Source: Plantago major (Eukaryota; Streptophyta; Magnoliopsida; Lamiales; Plantaginaceae). From it: a stretch of DNA of 64,000 bases. Position 1 is the stretch's first letter. The number at the start of each line of letters is the position of its first letter. Positions 10,523 through 21,136 of the stretch are shown in pieces. The stretch spans positions 62,113,035 through 62,177,034 of the forward strand of contig CM048844.1 in the NCBI GenBank assembly GCA_026545765.1, in the 5' to 3' direction. A model generated the notes under the pieces. The model was not told the origin of the DNA, did no database searches, and worked only from the letters and a program-made list of their open reading frames with translations. The position numbers and the translations under genes are program-made.

Positions 10523-12157
10523 ATGGATCTTTCTTCTCCAGAATTTGATTTACCCGAAGAACTCATCCAGCGAATACAATATCTGTTGGGTCCAACTCAC
10601 ACCTTGATTACCCAGAAGCTTAATACAGAACAATTAAAAGTGGCTGCTCGAACCTGCATATTGTCCAAATCATGGTACTCTGCTTGGTCCAACCGACCGA
10701 ACCTTATTCTCAAACATTGCCTTAATTTCTCCCTGGAATCCGTACATAGGTACAAGGAGAATTTGGGCATGAAACTACAGAGCCTTGAGCTCCGCTTGAA
10801 ATACGGCGAGATAAAGGGCACCCATAAGACTCTAGCCGATAAACTGATCCTAGAATCTTTGAGTTTGGGGTTGAACGAGCTTCATGTGACATATTTTAAC
10901 TGCCCGGATTATCTCAAAATGCGGTTACCTCGTAGAGAATATATGTTACCTGCGCAAGTGTTTGAAACAACAACCTTGACGAAACTATCTGCTCACCACT
11001 GCCTCATCGATAGTGCCAAAGGAGGAAGAGTACTCTGTTCTCGACTTGTCTCTTTAAATTTGCACGGATCTTTTATAGATCCGGACGTACTGGCGGATAT
11101 TCTCTTAGTATGCGGCCCTTCAATTCAAAACATATTATTGGACATAAGCTTTTCACCATGTCTAATAGATTTGACTCCATTGCAGAACCTCGTTCATCTT
11201 GATGTCTGTCATCGGTCTAAAAAAGATAGAGGCTGTCACCTTATTTATTTTAGGGATGCGCCCACCGCCCCCCAATTTTGTAACATGACTACATTGCGGC
11301 TGGAACAAGTGAACTTTGATGAAGATTTCTTTTTCACTCAATTCTCTCGTCTATTTCCTTCTATGGAGAATTTAACACTCACTCACTCCACGGGTTATAA
11401 AGAAATAAGGATTTCAAGCAGATCAGTCAACTACTTAGAATTGGATCAGGGACATGATTTCAAGAAAGGGCGACTTGAGGTTCCCAATATTCGAAAGTTG
11501 ATACTCAAGGTGAACTGTATCCCTTCCCTATCACTTATTAGTAGTAGTAGCGGATCATCAAAGGAATGGGAGTCTCATGTACAGTGAAAGTGTGGCATTC
11601 GGTGTAAAGTTGAGGGTGCTCGGTTTCCTGAGTTGAGAAATCTTCTGACTAAATTAAGCGAATCCAAGATATCTCTACATTTTACGATCTACAGTTTTCG
11701 TGTTGGTTTGGAGGGAGATCTACTGCCTTGTTTCCCCACACCAGTACCTCTGGTGGAGAATTTGAAGGTATTTGTAACTTCATTGTTATTTAAGGATGGT
11801 ACTACTCTTTTAGGTGGTTTATTTAAAATTTGCCGTCCTAGATTCATGACTCTAAACAAGTACTATGCGGACCTGTATAAACGTGACATCCCTATGTTGC
11901 TGAAGCTCATTTCTGATACATCGTCTCTGCATAAAACTCACAAGCATAACCAAGAAACCGAACAAATGGACCTCATCAACCCTCACATGTATGGTCTTAA
12001 GGAAGTCAATCTGGAACTCTTGGATAACAATCTTAAGGAGTGGAGCACCATTAATTGGGAAATTCAATCGACGCTTCATCTATTCAAGATATCATACACC
12101 AGATCCGCTTCCATTTTATATGGAGAGGTGTTGGAGAACCAGAACCATCTTTGCTAG
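10523..12157 (+). pseudogene. F-box/LRR (FBD-like) gene, interrupted by one in-frame stop
   Basis: This is the only host-type gene in the window. F-box proteins recruit substrates to SCF ubiquitin ligases through the F-box, and the LRR part binds the target. The start ATG at 10523 is followed by the F-box (about residues 8-60: FDLPEELIQRIQYLL, then AARTCILSKSWYSAWSN). After it come leucine-rich repeats (LESLSLGLNELHVTYF, RLVSLNLHGSF, LVHLDVC, MTTLRLEQVNFDEDFF, NVRKLIL-like NIRKLILKVN). A TGA at 11585-11587 ends the first 354 codons. The same frame stays open beyond it, without a shift, to 12155 (FPELRNLLTKLSESKISLHF), so the stop looks like a point lesion in a longer gene. A short intron (about 11542-11632) is a weaker alternative. 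Past about 12060 a second frame (QDIIHQIRFHFIWRGVG) looks more family-like, hinting at a frameshift. It may be a recent pseudogene or encode a truncated product. Confidence 0.75.
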
Positions 12158-12283
12158 CTGTGATCCGGTGATCATGAATTCACATCTGCTGCTGCTGGTT
12201 GTTCCTTTCACACTCAATTCAGAGTATCTCACTTTTGCATATTCGGTTGAGACTTTTCTTTCTTCTGCTAATGTTTCTCTATG

Positions 12284-12289
12284 AATAAA
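12284..12289 (+). terminator. Candidate polyadenylation signal of the F-box gene
   Basis: AATAAA about 130 bp after the last coding positions of the F-box gene, followed by a T-rich stretch. No other close signal was seen. Confidence 0.4.
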
Positions 12290-12394
12290 AAGATGAGCAT
12301 ATTTGAAGGGAAAAGTAGTAATTTTTCTGTTCAATTCATTGAAATTTTTCATTATTAGTTCTCTTATGACTGACTGCACTTGACCATTTTGTAT

Positions 12395-12560
12395 TTTTAG
12401 TTTTACTAGTACAAATTAAGAGTAATATTTTTTAATTACGACTCATATTTTATAAGAGTCATAAATTTTGGGTCGTTTTTTTCTCAGTGCAAATTAGGAG
12501 TGGCATTATGAAATTTAAACTCTCTGTAAGAGTCGTAAATAACCCTAATGGTTTTTTTAA
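12395..12560 (+). repeat. Small element-like block with direct and inverted words
   Basis: The word ACTAGTACAAATTAAGAGT (near 12403) recurs in direct orientation as CAGTGCAAATTAGGAGT near 12486. Between them TTACGACTC ... GAGTCATAA forms an inverted repeat, and GAGTCGTAAAT follows at about 12528. This resembles the subterminal repeats of a CACTA-type or MITE-like element, but no matching second terminus was found. Confidence 0.35.
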
Positions 12561-13766
12561 AAAAAAAGGAAAGCATCTCCCCTAACCCTATACCACAACT
12601 ATATTCCCTTTTCAAAATTATAAAACCAGCTTTGTATCCCCAATTCATTGAAGCATAAAACTAATCAAGCTGCTAATAACAACACAATTCCTAAATCTTG
12701 CTCAGATAATGAATCAAATAGTTTCCTAATAGTAATACTGAAATTCAACAATGAAGTTTGGCCTTCTTACAACAAGCCTGATCACCTCAACTCTGATAAC
12801 CAATCATTTTACGAGTTTCGATCAAGTCATCGACTAAATTCGGTAGCAATTAATCCAAGTACAAAGCGCAAAATATGGTATAAATTCCTTCAGGTTGCAC
12901 ATTTCACCAGTAGCTTTGATTAAGTCTTTTTTATCAATCTCTTCTTCTTCAACGAGCTGGAACATATTCTGCTCCAATCAGGCACCAAAAGTCAAACAAA
13001 AATACAACGAAAGTTTCGTTCGTGCAAAACTTGCTGCTTGTAAATAAGCTGATAGATAGACCATAGCAAGGCTAGCTAACTGATCATTGTTTTAGAATAC
13101 ACTGGAATGTAATAAAAAATAAAAGATTCCTATACTTTAAGACTTGTGTAGCCAAATTCAGATGGACATTCCAGATAATCGGAAAAAGTTTTGCTGGTTA
13201 TGTGATCATAACAAGAGGCTGAAAAGGGCTGACAAACTATGAATTCCATTGAAGAATTACATAAACCACATTGTATGTGAGGTTGAAGAAGAAGAATGCA
13301 ACAAAACATAAGAGAAGAATGAATGATACAGGGAGAAGGGAATCAACTGCATTAAGTACTAGTGCAACTTCATCGCTTCTAACTACTTCAACTAATTAAC
13401 CGCCACTGTACTACGTCCTTGTGAAGCAATACGTAAAAGTCACGAAACTACTTAACATAAAAACGTAATGATAGGGAAACGCCGTTTCTAATGCTTTATC
13501 AAAACAGCTTCCAGAAAAGAATCAAGAACGGGATTTCATTCCTCAATTGTCTTCATCAATTGTACGGATATGGATTCTTGACAGGTTATGTGATCAAAAC
13601 AAGAGGCTGAGAAGGGGTGACAAACTATCTACATAGTAAACGTCCCAACACATATCATACTTCAAAGGACAGAGGCTGTTCAAATGCCAATATAATGTAA
13701 CACTATGACCACAGAGGCTATGAGGAACAGAAAGACCCGGAAGCTAACTGATGTATGTATAACCAG
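12561..13766. other. Gene-free host-like sequence with one diverged direct repeat
   Basis: No convincing gene. A segment near 13188-13242 (GGTTATGTGATCATAACAAG, then GAGGCTGAAAAGGGCTGACA) recurs near 13582-13635 (GGTTATGTGATCAAAACAAG, then GAGGCTGAGAAGGGGTGACA), a direct repeat about 390 bp apart. The rest is AT-rich and non-coding. A downstream part of the F-box locus or an old transposon are both possible. Confidence 0.5.
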
Positions 13767-14066
13767 CACTACAAGAATCACACTATTTAACTACGGAAAT
13801 CCGTCGCCATTTAGAGACGAATCGCTTCGTCTTAGCGACGGAATCGCGACGGATTGAGGAATTTGCTCAATCCGTCGCCAATCCGTCCCTAATTCGCGAC
13901 GGATTAACTATACGTCCGTAATTCGCGATGGATTAGGGACGGTAGACTAATCCGTCGCGAATTAGCTTTGACTAACAATTAAACTGAAAAAGAAATTTTT
14001 TTAAAAAAATAAAAAAAATCGATTTAACGACGGATTCGAATATCCATCGCAAATAGCGACGGATAA
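13767..14066 (+). mobile_element. CACTA (En/Spm-type) transposon end
   Basis: It starts with CACTACAAGAAT, the classic terminal word of CACTA DNA transposons. Behind it is a dense subterminal array of GCGACGGATT / AATCCGTCGC words in both orientations (about 13790-14066). This is the transposase-binding pattern of the superfamily. The 3 bases before it are CAG, a possible target duplication. The opposite end (TTCTTGTAGTG) is not present, because the sequence passes directly into Athila-like pol. Only one end is retained and no transposase was seen. Confidence 0.75.
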
Positions 14067-14070
14067 GTGT

Positions 14071-15974
14071 AAAAGAGTTGCAAGCTTTTCTTGGGCATGT
14101 TGGTTTCCATCGTAGGTTTATGAAAGACTTTTCTAAAGTTGCTAAAGCCTAAGTAACCTTTTCGGGAAAGATGTCCCGTTTGTTTTTTATGATGTTTGCA
14201 TGAAAGCTTTTTCAACTCTTAAGGTGCGTCTAGTTTCAGCACCGATTGTTTATGCTCCTGATTGGAATCTCCCTTTTGAGATAATGTGTGATGCTTCTGA
14301 TTATGCTTTAGGTCCTGTTCTTGGTCAGGAGATTGATAAGAATTTTTGCGTGATTTATTATGCGAGTAAGACTTTGAATGATGCTTAGGTAAATTACACA
14401 ACTACTGAAAAAGAATTCCTTGTTGTAAGGTTATAAAGTGATTGTGCATAGTGATCATGTGGCCTTGCGCCATTTAATTGGCAAGAGTGAATCAAAACCT
14501 AGACTAATTAGATGGTTGTTGATGCTTGAAGAATTTGATTATGAGATTGTTAATAAAAGTGGAAAAGAGAATCTTGTTGCTGACCATCTTTCTAGATTGA
14601 TTGGGAGCCCAGAACAGGATAAGTCTGGAATCATACCTGATGACTTGCCTGATGAACGACTGATGGTCCAAAGGGTAGAGCCTTGGTATGCAGATATTGC
14701 TAACTTTTTGGTTGCAGGTCCATGACTCCCACATTTGTCACGAAATGATAAGCGTGCTCTGTCTAAGGATAGTAGGCATTATGTGTGGGAAGACCCACAT
14801 CTCTACTGGATAGGAGCTGATGAATTATTGCGGAGATGCATTCCTTATGAAGAAACTGAGGGAATACTGAGTTCTGTCATCAGGGAGAAAGTGGAGGACA
14901 CTACAGCGGAAAGAAGACCGCACTGAAGATACTTGAAGTCGGGTTTTATTGGCCAACATTGCACAAGGATTCTGAGAACTTCGCTGTGAGGTGTGACAGG
15001 TGCCAAAGAAGTGTCAACATAGGTAAGAGGCAAGAGATGCCCCAGGTTAGTAATCCTTATGTTGAACCTTTTGATGTCTGGGGAATTGATTTTATGGGTC
15101 CATTTCCTATTAGTGATGGATATGAATACATACTTGTTGCTATTGATTATGTTACAATATGGGTGGAAGCAATTCCTACAAAAACTAACGATGCACAGGT
15201 TGTAGTCAAGTTTCTCAAGGAACATTTTAGTAGGTTTGGGATGCCACCTACCATAATTTCCGATGGGGGAATCATTTCGTTAATAGGACGTATCCATTAC
15301 TTATGCGAGAATTCGGTATTTCACACTATGTTACAACCCCCTACCACCCTCAAACCACTGGACAAGTGGAGGTCAGCAACCGACAGAGAAAGAAGATCCT
15401 GGAAAGAGTTATGAAACCTAGTAGGAAGGATTGGGCAAGGAAGATACCTGGAACACTTTGGGCATACCGTGCATGCTTCAAGACAGTGATAGGGACAACA
15501 CCTTACGAGATAATTTATGGAAAAGCATGTCACCTCCCTGTAGAGCTGGAAAAGCAATCTTATTGGACGATTCATGAGCTCAATATGTGCATGGATAAAG
15601 CAGGAGAGCAAAGGTTCCTCCAACTCAGCGAACTCGAGGAGTTACGACATAGGGCTTTTGAGAATGCTAAGATCTACAATGAAAACACCAAAAGATACCA
15701 CGATCGAGGGATTGTGAGGAAGGAGCTGATCACAGGCAACAAGGTACTTCTTTATAATTCACGTTTGAAATTTTTTCCAGGAAAATTGAGGAGCCGATGG
15801 GAAGGCCCTTATGAGATAGTACAAGTGGCACCATATGGTGCTGTTGAACTCTTGGACTACAAAACCGGAAGAACATTCAAGGTGAATGGGCAATGGGTCA
15901 AGCCATACCTTGACTCGTACCAAGAAGCTGGAAAATTGGATGGGTACGATTTTGACCCATTTGAGGAGCAATAA
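14071..15974 (+). pseudogene. Athila-like F pol: RT tail, RNase H, integrase
   Basis: RT tail (FLGHVGFHRRFMKDFSKVAK), RNase H (VSAPIVYAPDWNLPFEIMCD, DYALGPVLGQ, IYYASKTLNDA, then LVADHLSRL), and integrase. The integrase shows RCDRCQRSVNIGKRQEMPQ in the zinc region, WGIDFMGPFPISDGYEYILV in the core, and YHPQTTGQVEVSNRQRKKIL. A Gypsy-type C-terminal module ends near 15974 (KLRSRWEGPYEIVQVAPYGA). The words closely follow the Athila lineage. Integrase inserted the cDNA into host chromatin. The fossil is broken in a few places. Confidence 0.85.
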
Positions 15975-16060
15975 TCTTGAACCAATTGTTTTGTGGGTAA
16001 TCTCTTTGTACATTTTTGTTTCTTATTATTAAAAAAAAAAATTGTTGTGACCGCGTGCGT

Positions 16061-16205
16061 CTCTGCATGCGGTGGCTAGAAAACTCTCAGCCACCGCGTG
16101 CAGAGAGGCGGGCGATCACCCGCTATAGCGGGTGATCGCCCGGTCCAGCTCCTGGACGAAGCTCTCTGTGGATGCGTCCAGTGGTCCGAGCGATCGCTTG
16201 GGCCC
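16061..16205 (+). repeat. Cluster of strong hairpins before the LTR of F
   Basis: Hairpin 1: 17-bp arms 16061-16077 and 16089-16105 (16 of 17 paired, 11-nt loop). Hairpin 2: a perfect 32-bp palindrome, 16110-16141, arms GGGCGATCACCCGCTA and its exact complement, no loop. Hairpin 3, weaker: TCCAG-ct-CCTGGA with a GCGATCGC palindrome near 16190-16200. All lie between the pol end and the polypurine tract (about 16366-16379). Confidence 0.85.
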
Positions 16206-16379
16206 CTTTTTATAAAAAAATAAAAAAATTATTTTTATTTCCTTTCTGTTTTATTTTGTTTCACTAACCTTTTAATTAGTTATCTTTTTAGTTTGTATTA
16301 CTCTTTTGGTTCCTTTCTTTATTTCTTCTTGAATCGCTATCTTGCACGAGACGTGCAATCGCTCAGATCGGGGAGTGGA

Positions 16380-17880
16380 TGATTAGTCGGTTTTACATCG
16401 TCTCATCTGATCTTTTTTACCGTCCTTTTGTTATTCTTAAGTATAGTTTTAATAGTTTTCCTAGAGTATATTTACTTGTTTTGTTCCTTGTGGATTTTGC
16501 AGGTATTTGGCTAAACCGAGCTAATTGAAGGCAAAAAGGGTGTGTTTTATATGCATCTACAAGATATGGAAGTTCCAATGCCTCGTACGGTTTCTAGAAG
16601 TGGAGCGGAGAAGCCAAAATACCAAGAATCGAAGTTAAAAGGAGCAAAATCGAGCAAGAAGGACAAAAAGGGCAAAATTGTAAATTGTCGGAAGCCATGG
16701 CGCACGCCAACATGGAGATGGCGCCCGCCAAAACCATCCAGTGTGGTTTGGTGGGCGACAAAGATCTAATCTTGGTGCCCGCCAAGTTAATCTTGGCGCC
16801 CGCCAACCTTTATACATGGCGGGCGCCAACTCTTCCACCAGTGCACGAATTTTGCCTCAGTTTGCCGTTTTCTTTCCTTTTCGGATCAGACTTCGTTTTT
16901 CTTTCTTGGTATTAGTTAGACATCGACTTTTACGGGGAATGATCATTCGATTATCAAGAACACACACTTTTCTCTAGAGCTAGACCTAGTTTCAAAGGCA
17001 ATTACCCGATTTGAGGTAACTGAACCGTTTTCTTTTGTAATCTGACGATTGACGTTGATTGGGAGATTATCTACACAGCTTTAGCATCGATTCGTTTTCG
17101 TTCTACCTACCTAGGGTTTGTGACAACGAAGGGTAAAATTGTAGCAATCCACTTGAATCTCTGTTTTGTGCTTGAGATTATGTTTATTGCTAGTATGATT
17201 ATGCTTTCGCTTGTCATGAGTAGCTAAACACCCCTATTATGGGGTGGTGACTGATTCAATGCATGCTACCTAGGGTTTATGTGATTCGAAGTGCATCGGG
17301 ATTCGACTACTTGTGCCATTTAGATTAATTACTATTCCTGCTATCGCATTTGATGATCTTCTAGACAAAATCACTGTTAGATTAGGCATTTAAGCCTTGC
17401 AAACCAAAATGTCTTTCGTCTTGCTTGATCTAAAAGTTAGTTGCAAACGACGATAGTAGGTTAGTCAAATTGATTGTAGCCTAGTGAAACTGACGCCTTC
17501 ATTAGTACTATTCGTTTATGAACTCAAGACTGTGACAACTTGCATAGTCAATCCCGTGAATCACATGTATCCTGCTAGCTATTTTTGTTGACGTTACCAC
17601 TCCATAATTTCCCCCATTAATATTTCAATCTCGTTAGTGTCAAATCAGTTTCTAGTAGTTGCAAATAGTTGTTTACTTTTGTTTATCATCTCGCTGCCGA
17701 AGCAAACAAACCTTTACATGCTTTTCATATTGTTACTTTTATTCTTAAACTGAAGCTCAGCCTAGTTAAGTCCCTAGAGACCGACCTTGGGGTTAACTTC
17801 ACTACTACAGGTTTTCGTAGTGTCGAGAGTTAGCTCTTGGCTAAGTAAACAAATATTAAAACTTTGATATTGACACATCA
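16380..17880 (+). repeat. Athila-like F LTR (1501 bp)
   Basis: It starts TGATTAGTCGG right after a purine-rich GATCGGGGAGTGGA tract and ends GACACATCA. It is the same family as the reversed LTR at 21137-22726. Both contain AGTAGCTAAACACCCC and GGTCGGTCTC-type words near the 3' end. A GC-rich word cluster is at 16688-16830. Confidence 0.85.
16688..16830 (+). repeat. GGCGCCCGCCAA word cluster in F LTR
   Basis: Five or more copies of TTGGCGCCCGCCAA-like words (GGCGCACGCCAA, GGCGCCCGCCAA, GGTGCCCGCCAA, GGCGGGCGCCAA) within about 140 bp of otherwise AT-rich LTR, starting about 310 bp from the LTR start. Confidence 0.85.
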
Positions 17881-17886
17881 AGTTTT

Positions 17887-17904
17887 TGGCGTTGCTGCCG
17901 GGGA
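17887..17904 (+). promoter_or_regulatory. Primer-binding site (tRNA-Asp type) of F
   Basis: TGGCGTTGCTGCCGGGGA, six bases after the LTR end. It closely matches the complement of the plant tRNA-Asp 3' end (TGGCGCCGTTGCCGGGGA). Confidence 0.8.
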
Positions 17905-18104
17905 CTTAAATCCTTTGTTATGTTTACGAATTCTTGTGACAATATTTTTACTTTCTGTATTTTTACTTTACATCTAGTTACAGTATTTCGTTATTTCTTT
18001 TTCTAGTGTTTCACTGTGTGTCTGTCATAAGTGCTGGTTTGACTAACAGGTGCTGATAGTTGCGTAGTTCTGGTGTTGTGTTTCTATTGCAGCATAATAT
18101 TAAG

Positions 18105-19082
18105 GCTATGGCGATAATGAGGGTAGTTTACGAACCACATTTTGTAGGCAGGAAACTTGCAATTCTCGTGGAAGGAGGTACTCATCAGTACGAGGTTACA
18201 GAAAAAGACCTGAACTGCCTACCCCGCTTCTATGGGGGCATGGATGAGGATATATTGGATTTCCTGAGGAGCTTCGATTATGCGGTTTCAGACATCCCTA
18301 AGAGGGGATTGGATAATTGCTAACTCCGCAGACGTTTATTCCCTTTCACTTTGATTGGTGGGGCGAAACGGTGGCTGGCTGAATGTGAACCTGATTCGCT
18401 GAAAACTTTGAAAGAAGTGATGGCCGAGTTTATGAATGAGTATCTACCATATCACAAATTGGTGGAGCTCAAGAAGGAGATTACTGGGTTTACACAGGCT
18501 TGGAATGAGCCATTTCATGAGGCTTGGGACTGATTTAAGGAAGCTAAGTATAAATGCCCTAACCATAGGCTTTCGGATGCCGACTTAGCAATGCACTTCT
18601 ATGATGGACTGACCGAGCCATGCCATGAGTCGGTGGATATAGTTAGTGGTGGAATTGGAAGTAAAACACCTGCTGAGCTCAAAGAGGTGTTCAATATGCT
18701 AGCTAATACTTCAAATCGCAACGTACGGGCTCCAGTGCAAGCCAAGAGAACAAGGTTGCCGCAGGTTGAGCCAGATTTTGAGCCCGATTGTGAAATTCTC
18801 GAAATTGATGAGAAGATAGCTGAATTGAGCAGACTAAAGAGTGTTTTTCGAGCTGAAGGTGTGGAAACAGATCCTGATATTTTTACGCCTGAGCTAGAAG
18901 GTGAGATTCGGGAGGCCATGACTACTATGTCAGAAGTGTTTGTAGCAACCAACACCGAACAAGTAGAGACTGATTCTAGGATTGAAGCTGTCAGTGAAAC
19001 AACTAATGAGATCGTGTTTTTGGCAGCACAACTCAGTGCTAGTTTAGACAGACAGGACGTAGCTGATCAGGAGGAGCCCGTC
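18105..19082 (+). pseudogene. Athila-like F gag
   Basis: A Gag-type region after the primer-binding site: RFYGGMDEDILDFLRSFDYA, then GGAKRWLAECEPDSLKTLKE, FMNEYLPYHKLVELKKEITG and LAMHFYDGLTEPCHESVDIV. This order (interaction word, W-rich centre, FYDGL near the end) is typical of Athila/Tat gag, the capsid precursor. The C-terminal part is acidic (DCEILEIDEKIAELSRLKSV). It is broken in two or more places and ends at the junction with a minus-strand RT piece. Confidence 0.8.
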
Positions 19083-19504
19083 CAAGAAACAACAATAGTC
19101 ATGAACTGTCAGACTGTCCATCATCTGATCTATTAAGGGTAAGGGGAAATGGTCCTTCCTTGTTGCTGCATTCAATCTCCTATAGTCGATGCACATTCTC
19201 CATCTGGTAGCTATCCTTGTTGCAATGTTATCCTTTACCGTTATTCCTGATTTCTTAGGAGCCACGTGTATAGGACTCACCCAATTGCAACTCTCGATAA
19301 GGTAAATCAACCCATTATTCAGATGTTTGTGGATCTCATTCTTCACCACTTCCATTACTACTATATTCTGCCTCCTTTGAGGTTGCCTCACTGGCTTTAC
19401 TCCTTCTTCTAGTGTAATAGTATGCATGCAACTCACGGGGTTAATCCCCTTGATGTCGGTCATCTCCCATCCTATTGCTTCTTTATATTTCTTAAAAACC
19501 TCTA
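19083..19504 (-). pseudogene. Athila-like RT scrap, minus strand
   Basis: Minus-strand words ITLEEGVKPVRQPQRRQN, LIYLIESCNWVSPIHVAPKK, RMCIDYRRLNAATRKDHFPL and PLIDQMMDSL are the start of an Athila-lineage reverse transcriptase. It faces the plus-strand gag of F and is cut on the right by the Sirevirus H LTR at 19505. Nothing else of this copy is present. Confidence 0.82.
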
Positions 19505-19705
19505 TGTTGGTCCAGATAACGACAAAGTAAAAGACTAGGGTGGGGGATTAGTCTTTTCAAACTTTTGACGATAAAATAGTTTCTCAGATATCTGTGAAGG
19601 TATCTGATACTTATATTCAGAGAGCGGAAGTCTTTTGTGATAAGTGTACATGCTCAGCAAGCTATAATGTGTGTAAGTACTCAACAAGTAAGTAAAGCAA
19701 TAAGT

Positions 19706-20900
19706 TGATGAGACGATAATTTAGAGTCTCATTTGGTCCTTTTTAGCGGTCTTTGTGAGTCTTCGTCATTAGTTTTTTAGTGTTTTTTGTACGTTTTTAT
19801 GCTTTGGTGTTTTGGTTCTATTTTGTAGGAATTAGTGATTTTGAGCCAAAGGTGAAAAAAGGAGAGCAACAAGGCTCGCCGTGGCGCAGCATTTTGCTCG
19901 TCGCGGCTATATTTTACGAGGCTAGCACTAGGACTGTTGAAGAGGCTCGTCACGGCAAAGAAATTTGCTTGCCGCGGCGAGATTATGCGAATCGATATAC
20001 ATTGCGGCAACAAAAGACTCGCCGCGGCGAGGAAAATTGCCCGCCGGGGCGAGAGTCGTTTCCCAGATTTTATTTTTTCCTTATTAGTTTAGAATTGGGA
20101 CTTCTTCCCATAGACTCTCTTTTAACCAAGTTCTTGGAAAAGCTCCAATACTCATACTTTGACATTGTTACATTCTTGGAGCTTGGTTTTCACCTTGTTG
20201 AATCATTGATATCGAATTCCTGGTAATATCTGATAATTCTCTATTGTTTATCTCAATTCGTGTTTATTATTGCTTATCGAATTATATGATCTCGCATGTG
20301 ATTATCAACACGTCTATGTTTATCATATTCAATACCTTGAAGTCTTTGATCTTTGCTTCTACCATGAGTAGCTAAACCACTCCAAACACGGTAGTTATGT
20401 GACGGTTCTGCATATTCGTTTCTAGGGTTAGGATTCGTTCATATAGGTTCGTCTTATTTAAAATCTTCGTAAAAACCTTCAATCCAATAAGCTTGTTCAA
20501 GACTTTCAAAATCATTTTCGGTTAAGGATCGTGGATTGACGACCACAATTTCTCTAGTTCAAAACATTCAAATAATGATTGGTTGAATTGTATTGATTGA
20601 TTTATGTACACCGACCGTGTGACAAGTATGAATGATTTCCCTAGAGCGAATTAGCATTACTCGATCATAACTACTGTGTTCTCTTCTCTCTCTGTTAAAA
20701 AACCATTTATCTGCTTTCTTGTTTTCTAGTTATTAGAAGTAATCAAAACCAAACAAATCAAACTGTTTTCACAAGTGACTGTTTGCTTTCAACTGCTTGG
20801 TAGCTTAATTGGTTCCTTAGCGAACGATTCTGTGGTTAGCATTGTCTGTCTACAACAACAGCTTACTGCTTGTTTTCTAAGTGTTAATTTGAGCACATCG
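19706..20900 (+). repeat. C 5' LTR
   Basis: It starts TGATGAGACGATAATTTAGA and ends GAGCACATCG, followed by a primer-binding site. A CCGCGG word cluster is at 19874-20053. Confidence 0.85.
19874..20053 (+). repeat. CGCCGCGGCGAG word cluster, C 5' LTR
   Basis: About seven copies of CTCGCCGCGGCGA-like words, core palindrome CGCCGCGGCG, about 170-350 bp from the LTR start. The matching cluster in the 3' LTR is at 55170-55280. Confidence 0.85.
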
Positions 20901-20904
20901 AATT

Positions 20905-20922
20905 TGGCGCCGTTGTCGGGGA
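20905..20922 (+). promoter_or_regulatory. Primer-binding site of C
   Basis: TGGCGCCGTTGTCGGGGA, directly after the 5' LTR; a near-exact match to the complement of the plant tRNA-Asp 3' end. Confidence 0.82.
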
Positions 20923-21136
20923 ATCAATTTCTATTGTAGCGGTTGATTGCGAATTTTTATTTGTTTGTTTTTCAACCTGTTGTTTATCGCACTAACGGAA
21001 ACTAAGATTCTTCGAGGTTTTTGATTGTGTAGATTTCACTACAGGTTTTTGTAGGATTCCGCTTACTGTAGGGCAGAACACTATTTCTGATGAGGAAGTG
21101 AGGAAGAAGGTTTTCCCTATGTGCATGCAGGATAGG
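20923..21136 (+). pseudogene. C leader and gag start
   Basis: A non-coding leader, then the words DEEVRKKVFPMCMQD near 21090-21133. These match DEDVRMKVFPMCLQG in the gag of element D (about 59490-59530). Gag is cut here by the LTR of E. Confidence 0.65.

Larger units (their letters stand above)
14067..19082 (+). mobile_element. Athila-like Gypsy F: pol - LTR - PBS - gag (broken)
   Basis: Plus-strand Athila-like material, in order: the RT tail, RNase H and integrase (about 14071-15974), a hairpin-rich 3' non-coding stretch, an LTR (16380-17880), a tRNA-Asp-type primer-binding site (17887-17904) and gag (about 18105-19082). Pol before an LTR and gag after it means either two same-family elements sharing one LTR after recombination, or one LTR joining two copies. 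Several breaks occur in both gag and pol. The left end passes into a CACTA end, and the right end into an opposite-strand RT scrap at about 19083. Confidence 0.82.
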
